DNA of 6,846 nt from Betaproteobacteria bacterium (GTDB lineage: Bacteria > Pseudomonadota > Gammaproteobacteria > Burkholderiales > CAIKXV01), in contig CANGUQ010000203.1 in assembly GCA_947456915.1 (NCBI GenBank), positions 1 through 6,846 of the forward strand, read 5' to 3'. Made by a program: the position numbers and the translations under genes. The notes under the pieces were generated by a model, which was given only the letters and a program-made list of their open reading frames with translations, was not told the origin of the DNA and made no database searches. Positions 1 through 5,495 of this stretch are shown here, in pieces. Position 1 is the stretch's first letter, and the number at the start of each line of letters is the position of its first letter.

Positions 1-329
1 AGCAGCGCCTGCTCGCCGGCGGCGACCTCGGTGGCGACGCCGGCCGCACGCAGGCGCGCGCGCAGGTGCGCGGCGTCCGCCTCGGCGCCCAGTACTGCGA
101 GCAGCGGCCGGAACTCGACGCACTGTTCGTACAGGCGTTCGACCTGGCGCGCAGCGGTGAGCGCGATCACCCGGAAGCGCCCGGGATGGCGCCGCACGAT
201 GTCGAGCGTGTTCACGCCGATGGTGCCGGTCGCCCCCAGCACGCTGACCCCGGCGGCCGGCGCATCGCCTGCCGTGGCCGGGCCGTCGCCGGCCATCCCA
301 TGCACGTTCGCCGTTCGCGTCGAACTCAT
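1..329 (-). CDS. dxr: 1-deoxy-D-xylulose 5-phosphate reductoisomerase, N-terminal part (cut by window edge)
   Basis: DXR (IspC) converts 1-deoxy-D-xylulose 5-phosphate to 2-C-methyl-D-erythritol 4-phosphate with NADPH, the committed step of the cytoplasmic MEP isoprenoid pathway. Only the first 109 codons are present. They include the NADPH-binding Rossmann start, LGATGTIGVNTLDIV at residues 31-45, followed by RRHPGRFRVIALTA, which is the expected family wording. The catalytic and metal-binding residues lie beyond the window. The ATG at 329 is 10 nt after the cdsA stop and has a good Shine-Dalgarno, AGGA, overlapping that stop with a 7-nt spacer. This choice gives about 26 Ala/Gly/Pro-rich residues before the first beta strand, where most DXRs have only a few. 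A second ATG at 296 (residue 12) has no good ribosome site and would still leave an extension. Position after cdsA matches the conserved uppS-cdsA-dxr order. Confidence 0.93.
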   Translation of the reverse strand, partial: MSSTRTANVHGMAGDGPATAGDAPAAGVSVLGATGTIGVNTLDIVRRHPGRFRVIALTAARQVERLYEQCVEFRPLLAVLGAEADAAHLRARLRAAGVATEVAAGEQAL

Positions 330-339
330 CACCGGATCC

Positions 340-1125
340 TCAGCTGAAGTACACCGCCAGTGCGGCCACCGGCAGCGTCGCGGTCAGGCCGTCCACCCGG
401 TCGAGCACACCACCGTGTCCGGGCAGGAGCGTCCCGCTGTCCTTGGCCCCGGCCTGGCGCTTGAGCATCGACTCGAACAGGTCGCCCTGCACGCTCAGCG
501 CGGTCAGCGCGAGGGCGAGGACTGCGCCCGCCGCACCCGCCAGCGGTCCGCCGGCACCGATCGCGGTCCACTGCAGCGCCAGCACGTACAGGCCTACCGC
601 CAGTACGCCGCCCGCCACGCCTTCCCACGACTTGCCCGGACTCACCGTCGGCGCGAGCTTGTGGCGGCCGAACCGGCGGCCGACGAAGTAGGCGCCGGTA
701 TCGGCGATCCACACCACGGCCATCAGCGCGAGCAGCAGGTCCGGCATCCGGCCCAGCCAGACCAGCGCAGCCGCCATCGGACCCAGCACCAGCCAAGCCA
801 GCACCACGCCCCCCTTGCGCAGCGGCGTACCGCGCGCGAGCAGCGCCGGCACGACCAGCCCCCACATCAGTGCCGCCAGCGCCCACAGCGCAGCCAGCCA
901 GGGCAGCGGCGCACCGAGCCCGGGCGCGGCCGCGGTGAGCGTGACCGCCGCGCACAGGGACACGGACTGCACCGTCGAAGCGCGGATCAGCCGGGACCAC
1001 TCTTGCGCAGCGACGAATCCGAGCAGCGCCACCAGCGCGAGCCAGACCCACGGCGGCGCCCACCACAGCGCGAACAGGCACAGCGCCAGCAGCACCAGCG
1101 CGGTCGCGATCCGCTGCGCTAGCAC
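340..1125 (-). CDS. cdsA: Phosphatidate cytidylyltransferase (CDP-diacylglycerol synthase)
   Basis: CdsA is an integral inner-membrane enzyme that makes CDP-diacylglycerol from phosphatidate and CTP, the branch point to all major phospholipids. The 261-aa product begins with a membrane segment (about residues 5-22) and has roughly eight hydrophobic stretches. The conserved block near residues 142-169 (DTGAYFVGRRFG, then SPGKSWEG) is present. The C-terminal family signature spans residues 219-245: SMLKR, then KD, then PGHGG and LDRVD. The start is GTG at 1125. It is preceded by GAGG with an 8-nt spacer and aligns with the usual start of the family (MLxxRxxxA). The nearby ATG at 1133 is out of frame and meets a stop after four codons. 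There is no other ATG, GTG or TTG in frame back to the uppS stop. An 81-nt spacer with a strong hairpin separates it from uppS; dxr follows after 10 nt. Confidence 0.96.
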   Translation of the reverse strand: MLAQRIATALVLLALCLFALWWAPPWVWLALVALLGFVAAQEWSRLIRASTVQSVSLCAAVTLTAAAPGLGAPLPWLAALWALAALMWGLVVPALLARGTPLRKGGVVLAWLVLGPMAAALVWLGRMPDLLLALMAVVWIADTGAYFVGRRFGRHKLAPTVSPGKSWEGVAGGVLAVGLYVLALQWTAIGAGGPLAGAAGAVLALALTALSVQGDLFESMLKRQAGAKDSGTLLPGHGGVLDRVDGLTATLPVAALAVYFS

Positions 1126-1145
1126 CAGACCATCCTCTGCGTTGC

Positions 1146-1182
1146 GGCCGTCGGTGCGCAGCGCACGCGCGCTGCGCCGGCC
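1146..1182 (-). promoter_or_regulatory. Strong hairpin in the uppS-cdsA spacer
   Basis: The 81-nt spacer between uppS and cdsA contains a perfect 9-bp stem (1156-1164 with 1169-1177, GCGCAGCGC on both-strand reading, tetraloop GCGT in the mRNA sense). It is extended by a further 5 bp (1146-1150 with 1178-1182) past a 5-nt bulge at 1151-1155. It ends 20 nt before the cdsA GTG start and about 8 nt before the GAGG ribosome site. No U-tract follows, so it is not a classical intrinsic terminator. An mRNA processing or stability element, or a partial attenuator setting cdsA-dxr output, are possible roles and are inference. Confidence 0.5.
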
Positions 1183-1206
1183 CCACCACTGCGGCCCGGA
1201 CGCAAG

Positions 1207-2019
1207 TCAGCGCGCGCCGGCGGCCTGCGCCGCAAGCGGCGGCGACTCGACTTCGCCAGCGACCCGCAGCTGCTCGCTGGTGCGACCGAAGCGGCGTTCA
1301 CGGCTGCGGAACGAAGCCACCGCGGCACTCACGTCGGCCGCGCCGAAGTCAGGCCACAGCGTCTCGGTGAACCACAGCTCGGTGTAGGCAAGCTGCCAGA
1401 GCAGGAAGTTGCTGATGCGTGTCTCGCCCCCGGTGCGTATGAACAGGTCGGGCTCGGGGGCATCGGCGAGCGAGAGAAAAGGCTGCAGATCGGACTCGTC
1501 GACCGGCGCGTCGAGCGCGATTCCGCTGCGAGCGCGCTCAGCGAGCAGCCGGTTCACCGCCTGCGCCACGTCCCAGCGACCGCCGTAATTGGCCGCGATG
1601 GTCAGCACCAGGCGCCGGTTGCCGGCAGTCAGCTGCTCGGCATCGCTGATCAGCTGCTGCAGCCGGGGCTCGAAGCGGGACCGATCACCGATGACGCGAA
1701 AACGCACGCCGTGCTCGTGCAGGCGCGAGAGCTCGTCCTCGATCGCGCGTGCGAACAGGGTCATCAGTGCCGAAACCTCGTCCGCCGGCCGGCGCCAGTT
1801 CTCGCTGCTGAACGCGAACAGCGTCAGGTACTCGATGCCGATCTCGCCGCACGCCTGCACCGTCGCGCGCACCGCCTGCGCGCCCTTGCGATGGCCCGCG
1901 ATGCGCGGCAGGTGCCGCCGGCGCGCCCAGCGACCGTTGCCGTCCATGATGATGGCGACGTGGCGCGGAACGGCCCCCTGATCGAGGTTCACCACGTTGG
2001 CCTGCGACTCGTGCCTCAT
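1207..2019 (-). CDS. uppS: Undecaprenyl diphosphate synthase (cis-prenyltransferase)
   Basis: UppS adds eight isopentenyl units to farnesyl diphosphate to make C55 undecaprenyl diphosphate, the lipid carrier for peptidoglycan and O-antigen precursors. The 270-aa protein has the family hallmarks at almost E. coli numbering: HVAIIMDGNGRWA with catalytic Asp26, the His43 of AGHRKG, FAFSSENW at 68-75, and the C-terminal signature FIRTGGETRISNFLLWQ (193-209) followed by Glu214 in YTELWF. Arg195, Arg201 and Ser203 match the pyrophosphate-binding residues. The C-terminus after about residue 250 is a short unconserved Ala-rich tail. The ATG lies only 3 nt after the frr stop, with just a weak GGCGG-like ribosome site inside the frr end, so translational coupling to frr is likely. 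Its isoprenoid precursors come from the pathway started by dxr further along the cluster. Confidence 0.97.
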   Translation of the reverse strand: MRHESQANVVNLDQGAVPRHVAIIMDGNGRWARRRHLPRIAGHRKGAQAVRATVQACGEIGIEYLTLFAFSSENWRRPADEVSALMTLFARAIEDELSRLHEHGVRFRVIGDRSRFEPRLQQLISDAEQLTAGNRRLVLTIAANYGGRWDVAQAVNRLLAERARSGIALDAPVDESDLQPFLSLADAPEPDLFIRTGGETRISNFLLWQLAYTELWFTETLWPDFGAADVSAAVASFRSRERRFGRTSEQLRVAGEVESPPLAAQAAGAR

Positions 2020-2022
2020 CGA

Positions 2023-2580
2023 TCACACCGCCAGCAGTTCGGATTCCTTCACCTGCAGCAGCTTGTCGATCTCGGCGATGAACCGGTCGGTCAGTTTCTG
2101 TACGTCGTCCTGGGCGCGTCGCTCGTCGTCCTCGGCGATCTTGCGGTCCTTGAGCAGCGCCTTCAGCTCGGCGTTGGCGTCGCGGCGCACGTTGCGCACC
2201 GCGATCCGGGCGTCCTCGGCCTCGCCGCGCACCACCTTGATCAGATCTCGCCGCCGCTCCTCGGTGAGCGCGGGCATCGGCACCCGCACGAGATCGCCGG
2301 TCGTGGACGGATTGAGGCCGAGGTCGGAGTCGCGGATCGCCTTCTCGATCACCGAGGCCATCTTCTTCTCCCACGGCGTCACGCCGATCGTGCGCGCGTC
2401 GATCAGCGTCACGTTCGCCACCTGCGACAGCGGCGTCGGCGAGCCGTAGTAGTCGACCTGGATGTGATCGAGGATGCCGGCGTGCGCGCGACCGGTACGC
2501 ACCTTGCCGAGGTCGGCCTTGAGCGCCTCGACGCTCTTCACCATCCTCTGCTCCGCGCCCTTCTTGATCTCGGGAATCAT
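2023..2580 (-). CDS. frr: Ribosome recycling factor
   Basis: RRF works with EF-G to split the post-termination ribosome into subunits so it can start again. The 185-aa protein has exactly the usual family length. It starts MIPEIKKGAEQRM, carries the hinge and second domain at about residues 30-105 (KVRTGRA, YYGSPTPL, PWEKK, SDLGLNPSTTGD, VRVPMPALTEERR), and ends in the long helices of domain I. The conserved RNVRRDAN stretch at 129-136 includes the functionally important Arg132. The ATG at 2580 has a consensus ribosome site, GGAGG at 2592-2588, with a 7-nt spacer. This is one of the strongest sites in the cluster, fitting an abundant factor. pyrH ends 17 nt upstream and uppS begins 3 nt downstream. 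Confidence 0.98.
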   Translation of the reverse strand: MIPEIKKGAEQRMVKSVEALKADLGKVRTGRAHAGILDHIQVDYYGSPTPLSQVANVTLIDARTIGVTPWEKKMASVIEKAIRDSDLGLNPSTTGDLVRVPMPALTEERRRDLIKVVRGEAEDARIAVRNVRRDANAELKALLKDRKIAEDDERRAQDDVQKLTDRFIAEIDKLLQVKESELLAV

Positions 2581-2597
2581 CGTCTAGCCTCCGCTGC

Positions 2598-3380
2598 TCA
2601 GGAATGCACCAGCGTGCCCTCGTTCTCGCCGCAGACGACACGCCTGAGCGCGCCTGCCTTGAAGATGCTGAACACGCGAATCGGCAGCTTCTGGTCGCGG
2701 CACAGCGTGAGCGCGGTGGCGTCCATCACCTTGAGCTGCTTGATCACCGCCTCGTCGAAGGTGAGCGTGTCGTAGCGCACCGCGTCGGGGTGGACCTGCG
2801 GATCGTCGGTGTAGATGCCGTCGACCTTGGTTGCCTTGAGTACCACGTCCACCCCCATCTCCATGCCGCGCAGGGCGGCGGCGGTGTCGGTGGTGAAGAA
2901 CGGATTGCCGGTGCCGGCGGCGAAGATCACCACCCGCCCTTCCTCGAGATAGCGCATCGCCTTGCCGCGGATGTAGGGCTCGGCCACCTGCTCGACGGTC
3001 AGCGCCGATTGCACGCGCGTCTCCACGCCCGCCTTGCGCAGCGCGTCCTGCAGGGCAAGCGCGTTGATGATCGTGGCGAGCATGCCCATGTAGTCGGCGG
3101 TGGCGCGGTCCATGCCGGCTGCGCCCGGCGCCACGCCGCGGAAGATGTTGCCCCCGCCGATCACCACCGCGGTCTGCACTCCGAGGCGCACCACCTCGAC
3201 GATTTCCTCGACGATGCGGGCGATGGTCGGCCGGTTGATGCCGAACTGGTCCGGCCCCATCAGCGCCTCGCCCGACAGCTTGAGCAGGATGCGACGGTAG
3301 CCGGCACGCCCGCCGGCAGCCGGCGCAGGCGAGGACGCGGCTGGCTTACCGGCGGTGCCGGCGACCAGGACTTCGTTCAT
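2598..3380 (-). CDS. pyrH: UMP kinase with Ala/Pro/Gly-rich N-terminal extension
   Basis: PyrH phosphorylates UMP to UDP with ATP. It is the bacterial amino-acid-kinase-fold enzyme, usually a GTP-activated hexamer. The 260-aa product contains ILLKLSGEALMG (31-42), VIGGGNIFRG (73-82), MDRATADYMGMLAT (90-103), FAAGTGNPFFTTDTA (153-167) and VLKATKVDGIYTDDP (180-194), and ends GENEGTLVHS as expected. The core starts at about residue 28. The 27 residues before it are an Ala/Pro/Gly/Ser-rich stretch, roughly 18 residues longer than the E. coli N-terminus. No internal ATG, GTG or TTG lies between residue 1 and the core, so the extension cannot be explained by a wrong start. The ATG at 3380 is 7 nt after the tsf stop. 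Its ribosome site is poor (GGGAG 12 nt upstream, inside tsf), suggesting coupling to tsf translation. Confidence 0.97.
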   Translation of the reverse strand: MNEVLVAGTAGKPAASSPAPAAGGRAGYRRILLKLSGEALMGPDQFGINRPTIARIVEEIVEVVRLGVQTAVVIGGGNIFRGVAPGAAGMDRATADYMGMLATIINALALQDALRKAGVETRVQSALTVEQVAEPYIRGKAMRYLEEGRVVIFAAGTGNPFFTTDTAAALRGMEMGVDVVLKATKVDGIYTDDPQVHPDAVRYDTLTFDEAVIKQLKVMDATALTLCRDQKLPIRVFSIFKAGALRRVVCGENEGTLVHS

Positions 3381-3387
3381 CTGAGGC

Positions 3388-4269
3388 TCAGACTCCCTTT
3401 GCGGCAGCCGCGACTTCCGCTGCGAAGTCCACCTGCTTCTTCTCGATGCCCTCGCCGACGACGAACAGAACGAAGCGCTTCACCGCGGCCGACTTCGACT
3501 TCAGCAACTGCTCGATCGTCTGCTTGTCGTCCTTCACGAACGGCTGGCCGAGCAGCGTGACTTCCTTCAGGAATTTCTGCACCGTGCCTTCGACCATCTT
3601 CGCGACGATCTCCGGCGGCTTGCCCGACTCGGCGGCCTTCTGCGCCGCGATCGAGCGCTCGCGCTCGATCAGTTCGGCAGGGACTTCGTCGCGCCCGAGC
3701 GACACCGGCTTGGTAGCGGCGATGTGCATCGCGATGTCCTTCGCCAGTGCTTCGTCACCGCCGGCGACGTCGACGACCACGCCGATCTTCGCGCCGCCGT
3801 GGACGTAGGTGGCGATCCGTCCCTGGGCCTCGATCCTGGCAAAGCGGCGCAGCGACATGTTCTCGCCGATGCGGCCGACCAGTTCGGCGCGAACGGCCTC
3901 GACCGTCGTTCCGCGCAGCGCAAGCTGCGACAGCGCGGCAACGTCGGCCGGAGCCTTGTCGGCCACGAGCTCGGCGCACGCGCGCGCGAACGCGAGAAAG
4001 TCGTCGTTCTTGGCAACGAAGTCGGTCTCGCAGTTGATCTCGACGATCGCGGCGAGCCTGCCGTCGCCGGACACGTGGACGCCGACCACGCCCTCGGCAG
4101 CGACCCGGCCGGCCGCCTTGGAGGCCTTGTTGCCGAGCTTCACGCGCAGGATTTCCTCTGCCCGTGCCATGTCGCCGCCCGCTTCGGTCAGCGCCTTCTT
4201 GCATTCCATCATCGGCGCGTCGGTCTTCTCGCGCAGGGCCTTCACGATGCCAGCGGTGATCTCGGCCAT
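3388..4269 (-). CDS. tsf: Elongation factor Ts
   Basis: EF-Ts is the guanine-nucleotide exchange factor that recycles EF-Tu from its GDP to its GTP form. The 293-aa protein opens with the UBA-like N-terminal domain MAEITAGIVKALREKTDAP (1-19) and then MMECKKALTEAGGDM. It carries the TDF motif that contacts EF-Tu (Thr82-Asp83-Phe84 in INCETDFVAKND), the MHIAA segment at 181-185, and the C-terminal core ending in KQVDFAAEVAAA. The reading frame stays open to an ATG at 4329, but that would add 20 unconserved residues. The ATG at 4269 matches the family start and is preceded by AAGGT with a 6-nt spacer, so I chose it. Upstream is an unusually long 189-nt, hairpin-rich spacer from rpsB; pyrH follows after 7 nt. 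Confidence 0.98.
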   Translation of the reverse strand: MAEITAGIVKALREKTDAPMMECKKALTEAGGDMARAEEILRVKLGNKASKAAGRVAAEGVVGVHVSGDGRLAAIVEINCETDFVAKNDDFLAFARACAELVADKAPADVAALSQLALRGTTVEAVRAELVGRIGENMSLRRFARIEAQGRIATYVHGGAKIGVVVDVAGGDEALAKDIAMHIAATKPVSLGRDEVPAELIERERSIAAQKAAESGKPPEIVAKMVEGTVQKFLKEVTLLGQPFVKDDKQTIEQLLKSKSAAVKRFVLFVVGEGIEKKQVDFAAEVAAAAKGV

Positions 4270-4345
4270 GGACTTACCTTCCCTTCGGTTCGAATTCCCC
4301 GGCGGCGCCAATGGCCGCGCGAGCTGCATCGGATGGCACCCTGCC

Positions 4346-4386
4346 GCGCCAGCGGGGAAGCCTCTGCATCAGAGGCGCCCCGGCGC
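4346..4386 (-). promoter_or_regulatory. Second long hairpin in the rpsB-tsf spacer
   Basis: A 16-bp interrupted stem. 4346-4349 pairs with 4383-4386, 4353-4357 (CGGGG on the plus strand) with 4378-4382, and 4360-4366 (GCCTCTG) with 4370-4376, closed by a 3-nt loop. It has a 3-nt bulge and a small AA/G internal loop. No T-run follows on the minus strand, so a classical intrinsic terminator is unlikely. It may act as an mRNA 3' end stabiliser or processing signal for the rpsB transcript. Confidence 0.5.
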
Positions 4387-4405
4387 AGTGCCGAGTGCTT
4401 GACTG

Positions 4406-4445
4406 CGGGCTGCACGCGGGGCCGTCCGGCACCGCGTGCAGCCCG
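4406..4445 (-). repeat. 14-bp perfect inverted repeat after rpsB
   Basis: 4406-4419 is the exact reverse complement of 4432-4445, a 14-bp perfect stem around a 12-nt loop that can itself close 3-4 further pairs (GCCG with CGGC) beyond a G/A mismatch. Its right arm (plus-strand sense) is part of a 19-nt sequence found again in the rpsB leader. It overlaps and competes with a shorter hairpin at 4441-4456 (GCCCGG/CCGGGC, loop AATA), so only one of the two can form fully. No U-tract follows. Confidence 0.6.
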
Positions 4446-4446
4446 G
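4428..4446. repeat. 19-nt direct repeat, copy 1 (downstream of rpsB)
   Basis: The 19-mer GGCACCGCGTGCAGCCCGG on the plus strand is identical to 5477-5495. It begins about 13 nt past the rpsB stop codon. It forms one arm of the 14-bp hairpin described at 4406-4445. Confidence 0.75.
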
Positions 4447-4458
4447 AATACCGGGCGC

Positions 4459-5208
4459 TCAGCCGGCCGCTGCCTCCTCCCCGGCTTCCTCGACCTCGAC
4501 GAACTCGTCGCTGACGATCTCCTGGATGGACTGGCTGCGACCTTCGAGGATCGCATCGGCGACCCCCCGCTCGTACAGGCGAACGGCGCTGCTGGAGTCA
4601 TCGTTGCCCGGGATCACGTAGTGGACGCCGTCAGGGGAGTTGTTGCTGTCGACGATCGCGATCACCGGGATGCCCAGCACCTTCGCCTCCTGCACGGCGA
4701 TCTTGTGATAGCCGACGTCGATGATGAAGATCGCGTCCGGCAGGCCGTTCATGTCCTTGATGCCGCCCAGGCTGCGCTCGAGCTTCTCGAGATCGCGCTG
4801 GAACGTCAGCGCCTCCTTCTTCGAGAGTTTCTCGGCGTTGCCCTCGGCGACCATCGTCTCGAGGTCGCGCAGGCGCTTGATCGAGCCCTTCACCGTCTTG
4901 AAATTGGTCAGCATGCCGCCGAGCCAGCGATGGTCGACGAACGGAGCCCCGGCGCGCGTGGCTTCCTCGCGCACGATCTCGCGCGCCTGGCGCTTCGTGC
5001 CGACGAACAGGATCGTCCCCTTGTTCGACGCAAGCTTGCGCACGAACTTCATCGCCTCGTCGTACATGACGATCGACTTTTCGAGGTTGATGATGTGGAT
5101 CTTGTTCCGGTGCCCGAAGATGTACGGAGCCATCTTGGGGTTCCAGTAACGGGTCTGGTGGCCGAAATGCACTCCGGCCTCGAGCATGCTGCGCATGGTG
5201 ACTGACAT
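4459..5208 (-). CDS. rpsB: 30S ribosomal protein S2
   Basis: S2 binds late to the 30S subunit on the solvent side, between head and body, and is needed for S1 to join. The 249-aa protein starts MSVTMRSMLEAGVHFGHQT and continues with YWNPKM, the coiled-coil insertion (about 100-155, including RWLGGMLTN and LGGIKDM), the second signature region PDAIFIIDVGYHKIAVQEA (157-175), and IPVIAIVDSN, VIPGNDD and EGRSQ. It ends in an acidic tail. The frame is open for another 104 codons upstream, but those residues do not resemble S2. The ATG at 5208 has a strong ribosome site, AGGAG at 5221-5217, with an 8-nt spacer. In enterobacteria S2 represses its own operon through the rpsB 5' leader. The long foldable leader here fits such control, but this is inferred from the layout. 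Confidence 0.98.
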   Translation of the reverse strand: MSVTMRSMLEAGVHFGHQTRYWNPKMAPYIFGHRNKIHIINLEKSIVMYDEAMKFVRKLASNKGTILFVGTKRQAREIVREEATRAGAPFVDHRWLGGMLTNFKTVKGSIKRLRDLETMVAEGNAEKLSKKEALTFQRDLEKLERSLGGIKDMNGLPDAIFIIDVGYHKIAVQEAKVLGIPVIAIVDSNNSPDGVHYVIPGNDDSSSAVRLYERGVADAILEGRSQSIQEIVSDEFVEVEEAGEEAAAG

Positions 5209-5235
5209 GAAGCGGGCTCCTGAGGGTTGATCCGC

Positions 5236-5330
5236 CACGCTCCGACTGCCTCGACGTGTCCCGCCAGCTGCTGCCGTGCGACAACCTGCCGCACTGCCGG
5301 GACTGCCAAGCACCCTTGGACGGGAGCGTG
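5236..5330 (-). promoter_or_regulatory. Nested three-way RNA fold in the rpsB leader, next to the ribosome site
   Basis: Read in the rpsB sense, four perfect stems nest without conflict. P1 pairs CACGCTCC (5330-5323) with GGAGCGTG (5243-5236). Inside it, H1 is CCAAG-GGTG-CTTGG (5319-5306). P2 pairs GTCCCG (5303-5298) with CGGGAC (5263-5258). Inside P2, H2 pairs GTGCG (5294-5290) with CGCAC (5280-5276). P1 thus closes a junction with two arms. The 3' strand of P1 ends 14 nt before AGGAG. A further 4-bp GCGG/CCGC pairing (5235-5232 with 5215-5212) would place the ribosome site in a loop. This layout would suit autoregulation by S2. The fold is my reading by eye, and no Rfam match is claimed. 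Confidence 0.45.
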
Positions 5331-5361
5331 TGAGAGATGAACTGCGTGGGCACGACAACAC

Positions 5362-5388
5362 CCCGCCGGCGCCGTGCGCCGACGCGGG
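5362..5388 (-). promoter_or_regulatory. 11-bp hairpin in the rpsB leader
   Basis: 5362-5372 pairs with 5376-5388 as a 5-bp plus a 6-bp stem separated by a 2-nt bulge, with a 3-nt loop. It is almost entirely G-C. In the rpsB sense it is followed by GTGTTGTCG rather than a U-run, so if it terminates transcription it does so weakly or with help. Confidence 0.45.
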
Positions 5389-5424
5389 AACGACAACTGA
5401 CAGCGTGCGCGCGACGACACCCGC

Positions 5425-5490
5425 CTGCACGCGCAGCCTGTCCCGCGAACCTCCGCACCTGTCCGGAGGTTCCCGTGGCACCGCGTGCAG
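5425..5490 (-). promoter_or_regulatory. Two-tier stem in the distal rpsB leader
   Basis: The outer stem pairs 5425-5433 (CTGCACGCG) with 5482-5490 (CGCGTGCAG), 9 bp. Inside it is a second perfect 9-bp hairpin, 5447-5455 (GAACCTCCG) with 5464-5472 (CGGAGGTTC), with an 8-nt loop. A small 6-bp hairpin, GTTTCG/CGAAAC (5495-5500 with 5508-5513), lies directly upstream in the transcript. The arm at 5482-5490 is inside the second copy of the 19-nt repeat, so the same sequence is used as a stem arm in both places. Confidence 0.5.
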
Positions 5491-5495
5491 CCCGG
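5477..5495. repeat. 19-nt direct repeat, copy 2 (rpsB leader)
   Basis: Identical to 4428-4446 over 19 nt and in the same orientation. The two copies bracket rpsB: this one is about 270 nt upstream of its start and the other about 13 nt after its stop. The flanks differ on both sides. Confidence 0.75.

Larger units (their letters stand above)
4270..4458 (-). promoter_or_regulatory. rpsB-tsf intercistronic spacer
   Basis: This 189-nt non-coding spacer separates rpsB from tsf. In transcript order it holds a small hairpin (4456-4441), a 14-bp hairpin (4445-4406) and a second long hairpin (4386-4346), then a less structured stretch and the tsf ribosome site near 4280-4276. No -10/-35 pair for a separate tsf promoter is convincing. 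By comparison, the other junctions on this strand are 3-17 nt, apart from the 81 nt before cdsA. A spacer between rpsB and tsf is known in other proteobacteria, where the two genes are partly uncoupled; the role of these hairpins here is inference. Confidence 0.6.

Noticed and set aside
31..1122. Long plus-strand frame opposite dxr and cdsA
   Set aside because: It is antisense to well-identified genes and of low-complexity Arg/Gln/His composition.
4346..4445. Intrinsic terminator between rpsB and tsf
   Set aside because: The stems are strong but lack any U-tract on the minus strand, and tsf would need its own promoter, which I cannot see.
3724..5205. 493-codon open frame on the plus strand, antisense to tsf and rpsB
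   Set aside because: It lies opposite two certain genes and crosses their spacer. Such frames are common in GC-rich DNA because the antisense frame lacks stops. The product is rich in His, Asp and Arg with no family resemblance.
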